64,000 nt of DNA, from NCBI RefSeq assembly GCF_003234265.2, contig NZ_CP126256.1:2232001-2296000 (forward strand). Direction: 5' to 3'. This DNA is from Curtobacterium sp. MCSS17_015. Lineage in GTDB: Bacteria > Actinomycetota > Actinomycetes > Actinomycetales > Microbacteriaceae. Positions 1 to 10,160 of this stretch are shown here, one piece after another; position 1 is the first letter of the stretch, and each line of letters opens with the position of its first letter. The position numbers were made by a program, and so were the translations under genes. Under the pieces are notes generated by a model. The model saw nothing but the letters and a program-made list of their open reading frames with translations, was not told the DNA's origin and did not search any database.

Positions 1-2
1 CG

Positions 3-107
3 CAGGGGTTCGTCGGCGCGATCGAGGCGTGGCTCGGTGGCCCGCGGCGCTCGCGGAAGGCGCTCGTCGAGACCATCACGCGCTCGTTCCCGGCCTGGTG
101 GCGCTGA
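3..107 (+). CDS. C-terminal fragment of an unidentified protein (possibly a TetR-type regulator)
   Basis: The window opens inside a gene. Frame 3 reads 34 codons to a TGA at 105-107, with C or G in nearly all third positions, which marks it as coding. The fragment ends in a hydrophobic and aromatic stretch (ETITRSFPAWWR). Ends of this kind occur in the C-terminal dimerisation domain of TetR regulators, but the piece is too short to prove it. The gene runs towards the lipoprotein gene on the opposite strand, so the two are convergent. Confidence 0.45.
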   Translation, partial: QGFVGAIEAWLGGPRRSRKALVETITRSFPAWWR

Positions 108-179
108 CCGGTACCCGTCTCGCGGTCCGGGCACGGTCCTCCAGCCCGTCAGCGCCGACACCACGGACGGGGACAGGCG

Positions 180-770
180 CTACTGCGCGGGGTCGTCGCC
201 GTCCTGCGGCTCCTCGCCGCGCTGCAACGAGGCCACCATGTCGACACTGCGACTGACGAGGTCGGCGTCCGAGTCCGCGCCGTCGATCCGGTAGTCCGAC
301 GCGAGTCCGTCGTTCCCGCCGCCGGACGAAGGCAGTGCGCTGCCGAGTGCCACGACGACCACACCGGCGTCATGCGCGTCGCGGAGTTCGGCCCGCAGGG
401 CGTCGGGGTCGGCGGCCCGCACGAGGAGCGCCTTCGCCCCGGTGCCGACCAGGTCGCGCACGGCGGCACGCTGCCGGGCCGGCTGGTCGGAGCCGGCCAC
501 CCGGACGTCGGGTCGGAAGCCGGCCTCGGTCAGGTCCTCACGGAACAGCGTCGCCAACGAGCGCCCGTCGCCCGAGTCGCTCGGGGTGGCGGCGTCCCCG
601 GTGAGGACGACGCCGATCACCGCGTTCTCGGCGAACCCGCCGTCGGAGCTCGTCAGGTCGGTGCTCCGCACCGGCGTCGGCGCCGTGGTCGTCGTCCCGC
701 TGCACCCCGAGAGCGTGAGCGCGCCGACGGCCAGGGTGGCGGTCAGCACGGCTGCGGCGTTGCGACGCAC
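180..770 (-). CDS. Lipoprotein with a partial periplasmic-binding-protein fold
   Basis: 196 residues. A lipoprotein signal (basic MRR, hydrophobic core, lipobox LSGC near residue 23) predicts anchoring on the outer face of the membrane. The body starts with IGVVLTG and continues through LVGTGAKALLVRA and AGVVVVALG, like the N-terminal lobe of sugar-type binding proteins of the Peripla_BP_4 group. Full members have about 300-350 residues, so the second lobe is missing; this may be a reduced protein or one that binds another partner. The GTG start has an AGGAGG ribosome-binding site 5 bases upstream. The gene lies 78 bases downstream of the MFS gene on the same strand. No permease or ATPase accompanies it. 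Function unknown. Confidence 0.7.
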   Translation of the reverse strand: MRRNAAAVLTATLAVGALTLSGCSGTTTTAPTPVRSTDLTSSDGGFAENAVIGVVLTGDAATPSDSGDGRSLATLFREDLTEAGFRPDVRVAGSDQPARQRAAVRDLVGTGAKALLVRAADPDALRAELRDAHDAGVVVVALGSALPSSGGGNDGLASDYRIDGADSDADLVSRSVDMVASLQRGEEPQDGDDPAQ

Positions 771-848
771 GGGTCCTCCTCGGTCCGGGTCTGCCAGGCT
801 ACCCGCCCGACGACCCCGGCGACGGGCGGTCGACGTCGGCCCGCGCGG

Positions 849-2252
849 TCAGCCGACTGCGGTGACGGACGGTACGGACACCGGCGGCGCCGGCACGGGT
901 CCGAGCCGACGGACCGCCACCAGCCCGACGAGGGCGATCACCGTCATCGCCGTGAACACGAGGGCGAATGCCCCGGGCTCGTTGCGTCCGCCGGCGGTGG
1001 TGAACAGCAGTCCGGCGACCGCCAGCCCGACGACGCTGCCCGAGGCGTCGGCGATGGTCAGGGCCGAACTCGCGAAGCCGTCGTCGCCCTCGCGCGAGAA
1101 CCGGAGCGTGAGCATCGACGTCCGCGGGTACGCCACGCCCATCCCGGCGCCGCCGACGAACCACCCGGCGACGAGCACCCACACCGGCAGGTCGAACAGC
1201 GCGACCGCGAGCGCCGACAGCAGGCTCACCAACACGAGCACCAGCCCGGTCCCGAACGCGCGAGCCGCCGGCAGCCGCGTCTCGCCCAGGCGTCCGTGCA
1301 GCCAGCTCGCACCGGCCCAGCTCAGCGCGGCCACGGTGAGCGCGAGTCCGGCCGCCGAGGGCTCCAGTCCGTGCTGGGCCTGCAGCAGGAAGGGGACGTA
1401 GGCCTCGCTGCCGAAGAACCCGGCCGCCAGGACCCCGCGGAGCAGCACCACGGACGGCAGTCCGGCACCTGCCGTGAAGGTCCGTCGGGGCAGGAGCGGT
1501 CGGAGTGCCACCCAGGCGCCGAGGAGCCCGACCACGACGGAGGCGAGCCGGACCGCGACCGGCAGGTCGGGGGCGAGGTTGAGGAGGAGCACGGCGGCGG
1601 ACGCGCCCACCGACCAGGCGATGCGGCCGCGCTGCCAGGGCGGTCGGGCCTCCGGTGCGGGCGGGCGGAGGTGCCGCAGCGTCGGGACCAGACAGGCGAA
1701 CGCGACGACGGCGATGACCAGCGCACCGGCGAAGACCCAGTGCCATCCGACCGCGTCGGTCACGATGCCGGCGACGGCCGGTCCGACGAGGGCGGGGACG
1801 ACCCACGCGGCCGCGAACCCGGCGAACACCGAGCCGTGCAGTCCGGCCGGGAAGACCCGGGCCACCAGGACGTAGAGCACGACGTCGATCGCGCCCGCGC
1901 CGAACCCCTCGACCAGGCGCCCGGCCAGGAACACCGGCATCGTCGGAGCGAGCATCACGACCGCGGTGCCGATCGCGAAGAGCGACGCGGACACCCACGC
2001 GACGATCCGACCGCCGGACCGGTCGGTCCAGTTGCCCGCGACGACCATCCCCGGCACACCCGCGGCGAGGGGCGCGGCGAAGCTCAACGAGTACAGCGTC
2101 TCGCCGTGCAGGTCGTCGGAGATGACCGGCATGATCGTCGTCATCGCGAGGTTCTGGAAGGCCGAGACAGCGACGATCGCGACCATCCCGATCGTCGCCA
2201 CGAGGTACCGGGGCTCGAACAGGCTCGCCCGGGTCGCCGTCGTGGAGGTCAC
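849..2252 (-). CDS. Major facilitator superfamily transporter
   Basis: 467 residues, almost entirely hydrophobic helices with short charged loops, so an inner-membrane secondary transporter. The N-terminal half contains the MFS signature region GNWTDRSGGR after helix 2, and the fold repeats in the second half (VGGAGMGVAYPRTSML). Layout and length resemble drug:H+ antiporters, but the substrate cannot be read from sequence. The GTG start is supported by a -10 hexamer six bases upstream with no Shine-Dalgarno sequence, suggesting a leaderless transcript. The lipoprotein gene follows on the same strand and may be cotranscribed. Confidence 0.85.
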   Translation of the reverse strand: MTSTTATRASLFEPRYLVATIGMVAIVAVSAFQNLAMTTIMPVISDDLHGETLYSLSFAAPLAAGVPGMVVAGNWTDRSGGRIVAWVSASLFAIGTAVVMLAPTMPVFLAGRLVEGFGAGAIDVVLYVLVARVFPAGLHGSVFAGFAAAWVVPALVGPAVAGIVTDAVGWHWVFAGALVIAVVAFACLVPTLRHLRPPAPEARPPWQRGRIAWSVGASAAVLLLNLAPDLPVAVRLASVVVGLLGAWVALRPLLPRRTFTAGAGLPSVVLLRGVLAAGFFGSEAYVPFLLQAQHGLEPSAAGLALTVAALSWAGASWLHGRLGETRLPAARAFGTGLVLVLVSLLSALAVALFDLPVWVLVAGWFVGGAGMGVAYPRTSMLTLRFSREGDDGFASSALTIADASGSVVGLAVAGLLFTTAGGRNEPGAFALVFTAMTVIALVGLVAVRRLGPVPAPPVSVPSVTAVG

Positions 2253-2258
2253 TCGGTC

Positions 2259-2264
2259 ATCGTA
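2259..2264 (-). promoter_or_regulatory. -10 element of the MFS gene
   Basis: TACGAT ends six bases before the GTG at 2252. There is no ribosome-binding site in the gap, which points to transcription starting at the start codon. Confidence 0.45.
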
Positions 2265-2289
2265 GGACGCCGGGTCCGGGCGTCCGTGT

Positions 2290-2322
2290 CAGCGGGGGCC
2301 GGACGTGCCCCGGTCCCCGCTG
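2290..2322 (-). terminator. Stem-loop after the metB-like gene
   Basis: CAGCGGGG (2290-2297) pairs with CCCCGCTG (2315-2322), and an inner CCGG/CCGG pair extends the stem. It lies just past the stop codon of the PLP enzyme gene on the minus strand. No clear T tract follows. Confidence 0.45.
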
Positions 2323-2329
2323 CCCGACA

Positions 2330-3475
2330 TCAGCGCTCGAGCGCCTGCTGCACGTCCGCGACGAGGTCGCCGGCGTCCTCGATGCCGACCGACAGGCGGA
2401 CGACGTTCTCCGGCACGGCGAGTTCGGTGCCCTTCACCGACGCGTGCGTCATCTCGCTCGGGTACCCGATGAGCGACTCCACCCCGCCGAGCGACTCCGC
2501 CAGCGCGAACAGCTCGGTCGACTCGGCGAACCGCTTGGCGGCGTCCGGGCCTCCGGCGAGCGCCACCGAGAGCATGCCGCCGAACCCGCGCATCTGCTTC
2601 GCGGCGACGTCGTGCCCGGGGTGCTCCGGCAGACCCGGGTAGTACACGTGCTCGACGGCCGGGTGCGCGAGCAGGGCCTCGGCGACGGCCTGCGCGTTCG
2701 AGGAGTGCCGCTCCATGCGGACGCTGAGGGTCTTGATCCCGCGGATGGTGAGCCAGGCGTCGAAGGGTGACGAGATGGCACCGCCGCCGAACTGCACGAA
2801 CTGCACCGCGTCGGCCAGCTCCTGGTCGCGCAGCACCACGGCACCGCCGACGACGTCCGAGTGTCCCCCGAGGTACTTCGTCGTCGAGTAGACGACCACG
2901 TCGGCACCGAGCGACAGCGGCTGCTGCAGCGCGGGCGACGCGAAGGTGTTGTCGACCACGACGAGCGCGCCGGCCTCGTGTCCGACGGCGGCGAGGGTCT
3001 CGATGTCCGCGATCTTCATGAGCGGGTTCGTCGGCGTCTCGACCCACAGCACGGTCTTCGCGGGGGCGTCGGCGAGGGCGGCTCGGACACGGTCCGGCTC
3101 GCTCATCTCGACGGTGACGAGGTCGACCCCCCACGGCACGTGCAGCCGGTTCGCCAGGCGGTGGGTCCCGCCGTACACGTCGTTGCCCATCACGATCCGG
3201 GCGCCCGGCTCGAGGTAGGCGCGCAGGAGCGCGTCCTCCCCCGCCAGCCCCGACGAGAACGAGAAGGCGGCGACGCCGCCGTCGAGGTCGGCGAGCAACG
3301 TCTGCAGCGAGTCGCGGGTCGGGTTGCCGGAGCGGGAGTACTCGTACCCGCCGCGCAGTCCGCCGATGCCGTCCTGCACGTAGGTCGAGGTCAGGAACAG
3401 CGGCGGGATGACGGCGCCGGTGGCGGCGTCGGGCTCCTGGCCGGAGTGGATGGCGCGGGTGCTGAACTCGGTCAT
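2330..3475 (-). CDS. metB: Cystathionine gamma-synthase / gamma-lyase family PLP enzyme
   Basis: 381 residues, the usual length for the Cys/Met-metabolism PLP family. The N-terminus (TRAIHSGQEPD), the YEYSRSGNPTR motif near 45-55 and the Schiff-base lysine K200 in YSTTKYLGG are all present. The enzyme either condenses an activated homoserine with cysteine to cystathionine (MetB) or cleaves cystathionine (gamma-lyase); sequence alone does not separate these. Its position 125 bases downstream of cystathionine beta-synthase allows a reverse transsulfuration role. The ATG at 3475 was chosen because the family N-terminus starts there; the frame stays open upstream without homology. Likely cytoplasmic homotetramer. 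Confidence 0.88.
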   Translation of the reverse strand: MTEFSTRAIHSGQEPDAATGAVIPPLFLTSTYVQDGIGGLRGGYEYSRSGNPTRDSLQTLLADLDGGVAAFSFSSGLAGEDALLRAYLEPGARIVMGNDVYGGTHRLANRLHVPWGVDLVTVEMSEPDRVRAALADAPAKTVLWVETPTNPLMKIADIETLAAVGHEAGALVVVDNTFASPALQQPLSLGADVVVYSTTKYLGGHSDVVGGAVVLRDQELADAVQFVQFGGGAISSPFDAWLTIRGIKTLSVRMERHSSNAQAVAEALLAHPAVEHVYYPGLPEHPGHDVAAKQMRGFGGMLSVALAGGPDAAKRFAESTELFALAESLGGVESLIGYPSEMTHASVKGTELAVPENVVRLSVGIEDAGDLVADVQQALER

Positions 3476-3600
3476 GTCTCGGGTGCCCCTTCCTGGAGGC
3501 TCGGTACGACTGGGTGGGACGGTCGCGGCCGCGCGCGACGGGGCTGCTGCGGCCGGTGGGGTGACGGTCGGCCCCGCGGTGCGCGGCCGAGCGTCCGTCG

Positions 3601-4965
<1,365 letters not shown>

Positions 4966-4971
4966 CCGACG

Positions 4972-4977
4972 AGTCTA
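4972..4977 (-). promoter_or_regulatory. -10 element of cbs
   Basis: TAGACT followed by six bases and then the GTG at 4965, predicting a leaderless cbs mRNA. Confidence 0.5.
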
Positions 4978-5103
4978 GGTCGCGTGCCCCGCTGTGCGAC
5001 GTCCCGCGACGAACACCCAGCCGGTGTCAGCCGAGGGCGAACGAGCGGACTGCTCGTCCGCGCGCAGCGCACCCGAACAGCCGCTCCGACGGGGGCCGTC
5101 GGG

Positions 5104-6993
5104 TCATTCGCGAGCTGCCACCACCGGGTCGCTCTGCTGCTCGTGCAGGGTGGCGTACGTCCCACCCAGCGCGAGGAGTTCGTCGTGCGTCCCCTGTTCG
5201 ACGATCTGCCCGTGGTCGAGCACGAAGACGACGTCGGCGTCCCGGATGGTCGACAGGCGGTGGGCGATGGAGATCGTCGTCCGGCCACGGGCCGCGGTGT
5301 CGAGCGCCGCCTGCACCACACGCTCCGAGATGGAGTCGAGCGCGCTCGTCGCCTCGTCGAGGACGAGCACGGGCGGGTCCTTGAGCAGCACCCGGGCGAT
5401 GGCGATGCGCTGCTTCTCGCCGCCGGAGAGTCGGTACCCCCGCTCCCCCACCACGGTGTCGTACCCGTCGGGGAACGAGGCGATCGTCTCGTGGATGTTC
5501 GCCGCCCGCGCCGCTCGCTCGAGTTCGTCGTCGGTCGCCCCCGGCTTGGCGTACCGCAGGTTGTCGCCGATGGACGCGTGGAACAGGTACGTCTCCTGGC
5601 TCACGATGCCGATGTGCGCCATGAGGTCCTCGTGCACGAGGTCGCGCACGTCCTGCCCCGCGAACCGCACCGAACCGGCGGTGGCCTCGTACAGTCGCGG
5701 CACGAGGTACGAGATCGTCGTCTTGCCCGCGCCGGACGGCCCGACGAAGGCCGCGAACTGCCCGGGCTGCAACTCGAACGACACGCCCCGCAGGGTGGGC
5801 TTGTCGGGTTCGCCGTCCGGGTAGGAGAAGGAGACGTCCTCGAACGCGACGTGCCCGACCCGGTGCTCGTCGACCGGCTTCGCCGTGGCGGAGTCGGTGA
5901 TGGCCGGCTCCAGGTCGAAGTACTCGAAGATCCGGGCGAACAGCGCCCCGGAGGTCTGCAGGTCGAGCACCACGCGGAGCAGTCCCACGGTCGGGAACAG
6001 CAGCCGGGACTGCACGGTGGTGAACGCCACGATCGTGCCGGCGGTGATCGGGACGCCACCCTGGATCAGGTAGGCAGCCACCAGGTAGATGACGGCGGGG
6101 ATGATCGACAGGAAGATCTGCACGATGGCGAAGAACCACTGGCCGGACATCTGCTGCCGGACCTGCAGGCCGATCTGGTTCCGGTTCTCGTCCCCGTAGC
6201 GGTGGATCTCGCTGCGCTGCTGGTTGAAGCTCTTGGCGAGCAGGATCCCCGACACGCTCAGCGTCTCCTGCGTGATCGCCGTCATGTCGGACAGCGACTC
6301 CTGGGTCTGCGCGGCGATCCGGGCACGGACCTTGCCGACCTTGCGCTGCGCGATGACGAGCAGGGGCAGCAGGACCACCGCCACCAGGGTCATCTGCCAG
6401 CTGAGGAGCAGCATCGCGACGACGGCCGCGATGACGGTCACCGTGTTGCCGAGCACCGACGAGATCGTGTTGTTCAGCACGCTGGCGACGCCGCCGACGT
6501 CGTTCTGGAGTCGGCTCTGGATCACGCCGGTCTTCGTGCGGGTGAAGAACGCCAGTTCCATCCGCTGCAGGTGACCGAACAGCCGCATCCGCATGGCACC
6601 CATGACCTTGTTGCCGACCGTCGCGGTCAGGTAGGTCTGCCACACCCCGATGCCGGCGCTCGCGATCCAGAGCCCGATCATCGCGCCGACCAGCACGGCG
6701 AGCACCGGGACGTCCGGGCCACCCTCCGGCGGGAAGAGACCGCGGTCGAACGCCTGCTGGGTCAGCAGCGGCGGGATGACCGACAGGGCCGCCCCCACCA
6801 GCACGAGCACGACCGTCAGGACGATCGCGCGTCGGTGCGGCACGAACAACCCGGCGATGCGACGGAGCAGGTGCGGGATCTGCGGGGCCTCGGCGTTCGC
6901 CGCGCGCTGCGCCTCGGGGTCACCGCTCGAGATCCGACCGCGACCGCCGCCGCGCATCCCGCCGCCGCCCGCGACGGAGTCCATCCGACTCAT
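5104..6993 (-). CDS. ABC exporter half-transporter (fused permease and ATPase)
   Basis: About 629 residues. An N-terminal Gly/Arg-rich tail is followed by a six-helix type-1 exporter domain (about 50-340) and an ATPase with Walker A GPSGAGKT near 418-425, signature LSGGEKQR, Walker B LVLDEATSALD and the H-loop SIAHRLST. One chain holds one permease and one ATPase, so it should work as a dimer; many relatives export lipids, peptides or drugs, and the substrate is unknown. I prefer the ATG at 6993 over the GTG six bases upstream because an AGAGG sequence lies six bases before it. The gene is divergent from the amino acid permease; the 200-base gap holds both promoters. Confidence 0.9.
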   Translation of the reverse strand: MSRMDSVAGGGGMRGGGRGRISSGDPEAQRAANAEAPQIPHLLRRIAGLFVPHRRAIVLTVVLVLVGAALSVIPPLLTQQAFDRGLFPPEGGPDVPVLAVLVGAMIGLWIASAGIGVWQTYLTATVGNKVMGAMRMRLFGHLQRMELAFFTRTKTGVIQSRLQNDVGGVASVLNNTISSVLGNTVTVIAAVVAMLLLSWQMTLVAVVLLPLLVIAQRKVGKVRARIAAQTQESLSDMTAITQETLSVSGILLAKSFNQQRSEIHRYGDENRNQIGLQVRQQMSGQWFFAIVQIFLSIIPAVIYLVAAYLIQGGVPITAGTIVAFTTVQSRLLFPTVGLLRVVLDLQTSGALFARIFEYFDLEPAITDSATAKPVDEHRVGHVAFEDVSFSYPDGEPDKPTLRGVSFELQPGQFAAFVGPSGAGKTTISYLVPRLYEATAGSVRFAGQDVRDLVHEDLMAHIGIVSQETYLFHASIGDNLRYAKPGATDDELERAARAANIHETIASFPDGYDTVVGERGYRLSGGEKQRIAIARVLLKDPPVLVLDEATSALDSISERVVQAALDTAARGRTTISIAHRLSTIRDADVVFVLDHGQIVEQGTHDELLALGGTYATLHEQQSDPVVAARE

Positions 6994-7130
6994 CCGCACC
7001 CTCTCCGCGCCGTCCGGCGTCGTCCTCGGATGAATGTACGCCCGCGGGCGGACCCGGCCCGACCCGTTCGCCGAGGGCGGTGGACGGAGGTGATCCGGGC
7101 CTCCCGTGTGGAGGGACGGACACGACCGGT

Positions 7131-7160
7131 TTGGACCCCGTCCGAGGGCCGTGGGACGAT
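7131..7160 (+). promoter_or_regulatory. Candidate promoter of the amino acid permease
   Basis: TTGGAC (7131-7136) and GACGAT (7155-7160) are spaced by 18 bases, upstream of the ATG at 7195. A GTGAGG sequence close to the start could act as ribosome-binding site. Confidence 0.35.
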
Positions 7161-7194
7161 GACCCGTCCACCGCCAGCGCTCCCGTGAGGTCCC

Positions 7195-8607
7195 ATGTCG
7201 TCCGCGCCGTCACTCAGCCACCAGCTCCTCCGGCGCAAGCCGGTCGACCAGCTCCGCGCGGAAGCGGCTGAAGGGGTCGACGGCCAACCGCTCCGTCGGA
7301 CGCTGGGCGTCTGGCACCTCACCATGATCAGCGTCGGCGCGACGCTCGGCACGGGCATCCTCGTCGTGCTCGGCACCGCCGTGCCGCTGGCCGGCCCCGC
7401 GGTGTGGATCGCGTTCGTGGTCGCCGGGGTCGCGGCGCTGCTGTCCGCGCTGTCGTACGCCGAGATGGCCGGCGCGGTGCCCACCTCGGGGTCGAGCTAC
7501 TCGTACACCTACGCGACCATGGGCGAGGGGATCGCCTGGATCTGCGGATGGTGCCTGGTCCTCGAGTACGCGGTGTCGGTCGCCGCCGTCGCCGTGGGTG
7601 CGAGCGAGTACGTCGACGAGACGCTGCGGGTGTTCGGACTGCACCTGCCCACCGTGCTGTCCGCGCCTCCCGGCGACGGCGGGTTCGTCAACCTGCCCGC
7701 GGCGGCGCTCGTCCTCATCGCGATGCTGGTCCTGCTGCCCGGGGCGAAGGAGAGCGCCTGGGTGAACACGCTCATGGTGCTCGTGAAGATCGCGCTCCTG
7801 GTGTTCTTCGTCATCGTCGCCTTCTCGGCGTTCCGCGTCGGGAACTTCGAACCACTCGCGCCGATGGGGGCCGCGGGTGTCAGCGCGGCCGCCTCCCGGC
7901 TCTTCTTCTCGTACATCGGCTTCGATGCCGCGTCGACCGCGGGCGAAGAAGCCGAGGACCCCCGCCGGGACCTGCCGCGCGCCATCATCGGGTCGATCGC
8001 CCTCATCACCGCGCTGTACATCCTGGTCGCCGTCGCGGCCATCGGCGCTCGGTCGTGGACGTCGTTCTCCGCGGACGAGGCGTCGCTCGTCCGCATCGTC
8101 GTCGACGTCACCGGGCAGCCCGTCGTGGCGCTCGTGTTCTCGATCGGTGCCGTGATCGCGATCGCCAGCGTGGTCCTCACCGTCCTCTACGGGCAGACCC
8201 GGATCCTCCTGTCCATGGCTCGGGACGGGCTCGTGCCGAAGGTGTTCGGGCGGGTGTCGCCGCGCACGGGTACCCCGATCGCCAACACCCTCATCGTCGG
8301 CGTCGTGGTCACGATCGTGTCCGCACTCGTGCCCCTCGGTGAGCTCGCCGACGCCACGAGCATCGGGACGCTCATCGCGTTCGCCCTCGTGAACATCTCG
8401 GTGATCGTGCTCCGTCGGACGCAGCCGGACCTCGAGCGCTCCTACCGCGTGCCGCTCTTCCCCGTGGTGCCGGTGCTCGGCGTCCTGTTCTGCCTGTTCC
8501 TGGCGGTGACGCTCGGCACGGGGACCTGGATCGCGTTCGGCATCTGGATGGTCGTCGGCGCGGTCCTGTACTTCGCGTACGGCCGTCGCCACAGCACGCT
8601 CGCGTAG
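7195..8607 (+). CDS. APC-superfamily amino acid permease
   Basis: 470 residues, about 12-13 membrane helices. The first helix carries the APC substrate-site pattern (ISVGATLGTGILV, compare GxGxGIF), and helix 6 contains FFSYIGFDAASTAGEEAEDP, the well-conserved FxGFD region of cationic amino acid permeases (YfnA/CAT group). A cationic or neutral amino acid is the likely substrate; the exact one is unknown. It stands alone, divergent from the ABC exporter. The stop codon is directly followed by a stretch with coding-like composition (see the remnant at 8608). Confidence 0.87.
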   Translation: MSSAPSLSHQLLRRKPVDQLRAEAAEGVDGQPLRRTLGVWHLTMISVGATLGTGILVVLGTAVPLAGPAVWIAFVVAGVAALLSALSYAEMAGAVPTSGSSYSYTYATMGEGIAWICGWCLVLEYAVSVAAVAVGASEYVDETLRVFGLHLPTVLSAPPGDGGFVNLPAAALVLIAMLVLLPGAKESAWVNTLMVLVKIALLVFFVIVAFSAFRVGNFEPLAPMGAAGVSAAASRLFFSYIGFDAASTAGEEAEDPRRDLPRAIIGSIALITALYILVAVAAIGARSWTSFSADEASLVRIVVDVTGQPVVALVFSIGAVIAIASVVLTVLYGQTRILLSMARDGLVPKVFGRVSPRTGTPIANTLIVGVVVTIVSALVPLGELADATSIGTLIAFALVNISVIVLRRTQPDLERSYRVPLFPVVPVLGVLFCLFLAVTLGTGTWIAFGIWMVVGAVLYFAYGRRHSTLA

Positions 8608-8776
8608 GCCGAGAAGCACGCCAGCGGAACGTTCGATCCCGAGGAGTTCGAGCACGCCCTTCCCCGCCGACCCGCACGAGGATCGCGTCGCGCGCGTCTG
8701 GTCGCTGCGGCGCTCGACGTCCGACATCCGTGAGGACCAGCTGCGCCGCCTCCCGGAGGTCCGGACCGTCGTCTGA
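8608..8776 (+). pseudogene. Decayed gene remnant with a frameshift
   Basis: After the permease stop, frame 1 reads AEKHASGTFDPEEFEHAL up to about 8660. The reading then fits only if shifted to frame 2, where it continues from 8657 through PHEDRVARVWSLRRS and DIREDQLRRLPEVR to a TGA at 8774-8776. Both pieces use G or C in almost every third position, as real genes here do, yet no start codon or intact frame joins them. This looks like the 3' end of a gene that lost its front and picked up a frameshift. I do not recognise the family. A sequencing error at 8657-8660 is the main alternative. Confidence 0.4.
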
Positions 8777-8898
8777 CGGCGCCACCGGCCCGAGGTTGCC
8801 CGGGCGGACAGGATCAACCGGCCGGGAGGCGCACCCCGTCAGCCCAGCCGAGGCCCGGCTCCGCCACACCCACACCTGCCCACCACTCCCGCACACGA

Positions 8899-8932
8899 CG
8901 AAGGCCGCCACCCCGAGGGGCAGCGGCCTTCG
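8899..8932 (-). terminator. Terminator of rplJ-rplL
   Basis: A perfect 10-bp stem CGAAGGCCGC (8899-8908) with GCGGCCTTCG (8923-8932) lies 18 bases past the rplL stop. It lacks a strong T tract on the minus strand, as many high-GC terminators do. Between 8777 and 8898 I see nothing. Confidence 0.65.
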
Positions 8933-8949
8933 TGACCAGGAGGTCGGAC

Positions 8950-9333
8950 TCAGACGAGCTCGACGGTGGCGCCAGCGGCCTCGAGGGCAGCCTTCGCCTT
9001 GTCGGCAGCTTCCTTGTTCGCACCCTCGAGGATCTTCGCGTCGGCGGTCTCGACGAGCGCCTTGGCCTCGCCCAGGCCGAGCGACGTGAGGCCACGGACC
9101 TCCTTGATGACCTGGATCTTCTTGTCACCGGCCGACTTGAGCACGACGTCGAACTCGGTCTTCTCCTCGACCTCCTCGGCGGGGGCAGCAGCGCCACCGG
9201 CCGCGGCGACCGCGACGGGGGCAGCAGCGGTGACCTCGAAGACCTCTTCGAACTTCTTCACGAAGTCCGAGAGCTCGATGAGCGTGAGCTCCTTGAAGGC
9301 CTCGATGAGCTCGTCCTGCGAAAGCTTCGCCAT
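8950..9333 (-). CDS. rplL: 50S ribosomal protein bL12 (L7/L12)
   Basis: 127 residues, normal length. The N-terminal dimerisation segment ([21 protein letters not shown]) leads to an Ala/Gly/Glu-rich hinge at about 35-60. The C-terminal factor-binding domain contains [19 protein letters not shown] and [13 protein letters not shown]. It forms the ribosomal stalk that recruits translation GTPases and docks on L10. It is 54 bases downstream of rplJ in the same transcript and is followed by a strong hairpin. Confidence 0.97.
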   Translation of the reverse strand: MAKLSQDELIEAFKELTLIELSDFVKKFEEVFEVTAAAPVAVAAAGGAAAPAEEVEEKTEFDVVLKSAGDKKIQVIKEVRGLTSLGLGEAKALVETADAKILEGANKEAADKAKAALEAAGATVELV

Positions 9334-9387
9334 GATTTTCTCCTACTACTTACTGATGCGTGGTGTGGTTGTGGAACGCGTGCCTGG

Positions 9388-9903
9388 TCAGGCCGCGGAC
9401 TCCTGCTTCTCGCGGAGGGCGTCCACCGTGCGGACGGCCTGCGAGAGGGGTGCGTTGAACAGGTACGCAGCACCGAACAGCGAGGCCTTGAAGGCGCCGG
9501 CGAGCTTGCCGAGCAGCACTTCGCGGGACTCGAGGTCGGCGAGCTTGTCCACCTCGGTCGCGGTGAGCGGGTTACCGTCGAAGTAACCGCCCTTCACCAC
9601 GAGCTCGGGGTTCGCCTTGGCGAATGCACGCAGCGACTTCGCGACGGCGACGGTGTCACCGTGGACGAAGGCGAGAGCGGACGGACCGGCGAGCTCGTCG
9701 TCGAACGACGTGATGCCTGCCTCGTTGGCCGCGATCTTGGTCAGCGTGTTCTTCACCACGGCGTACGTGGCGTGCTCACGGATCGAGTTGCGGAGCTCCT
9801 TGAGCTGCGCGACCGTGAGACCGCGGTACTCGGTGAGCAGAACGGCGTTCGAGCTACGGAAGGACTCCGTGAGCTCGGCGACCGCAGCTTCCTTGTTCGC
9901 CAT
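9388..9903 (-). CDS. rplJ: 50S ribosomal protein uL10
   Basis: 171 residues. Starts [11 protein letters not shown], continues with [15 protein letters not shown] and the conserved KNTLTKIA segment, and ends in an Ala-rich helical tail (residues about 135-171) that binds bL12 dimers. It anchors the stalk on 23S rRNA and in many bacteria the L10-L12 complex represses its own mRNA. The ATG at 9903 is preceded by AGGAG about 8 bases upstream; the frame is open further up but lies in the structured leader. First gene of an rplJ-rplL operon, separate here from rplK-rplA. Confidence 0.96.
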   Translation of the reverse strand: MANKEAAVAELTESFRSSNAVLLTEYRGLTVAQLKELRNSIREHATYAVVKNTLTKIAANEAGITSFDDELAGPSALAFVHGDTVAVAKSLRAFAKANPELVVKGGYFDGNPLTATEVDKLADLESREVLLGKLAGAFKASLFGAAYLFNAPLSQAVRTVDALREKQESAA

Positions 9904-10100
9904 GGTTCTCCTTGGGGTTCTTGCTGGCAGCCCCTGGTCCACGAACGAAAAAAGCTCCGGCGCAGAGGCTCGGAGCTGCTCCCGCACGACGTGTGGGAGT
10001 GGTTCTGAACACCTGCGCGGGCTGCCTCGTGACGAGGACCTTCGGCCACTGTCCATGCGTGAGCACAGCAGCGACGACCAGCGGTCTTTGGCTGAGAAGA
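9904..10100 (-). ncRNA. L10 (rplJ) leader with attenuator-like hairpin
   Basis: The 5' leader of rplJ holds two hairpins on the minus strand. The first is a 9-bp stem pairing 9979-9987 with 9991-9999. The second pairs 9953-9959 (AGCTCCG) with 9971-9977 (CGGAGCT) and is followed at once by six U residues, a complete intrinsic terminator about 50 bases before the start codon. A terminator inside the leader fits autogenous control by L10 or L10-L12, the known role of L10 leaders. I assign it by position and structure; no covariance model was run. Confidence 0.6.
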
Positions 10101-10106
10101 ACGGTA
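10101..10106 (-). promoter_or_regulatory. -10 element for the rplJ leader
   Basis: TACCGT (minus strand) with a possible TTCCGG -35 box 18 bases further upstream. It would start the leader near 10094, about 190 bases before rplJ. Confidence 0.35.
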
Positions 10107-10160
10107 ACACATCCGAGTGGCGTTCCGGAACCCCGCCCGCGGCCAGGAGGCCCGGCATGC

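Noticed and set aside
3476..3600. A possible SAM-type riboswitch between cbs and the metB-like gene
   Set aside because: The 125-base gap shows no matching stems or terminator followed by U residues, and the downstream gene seems to rely on read-through from cbs.
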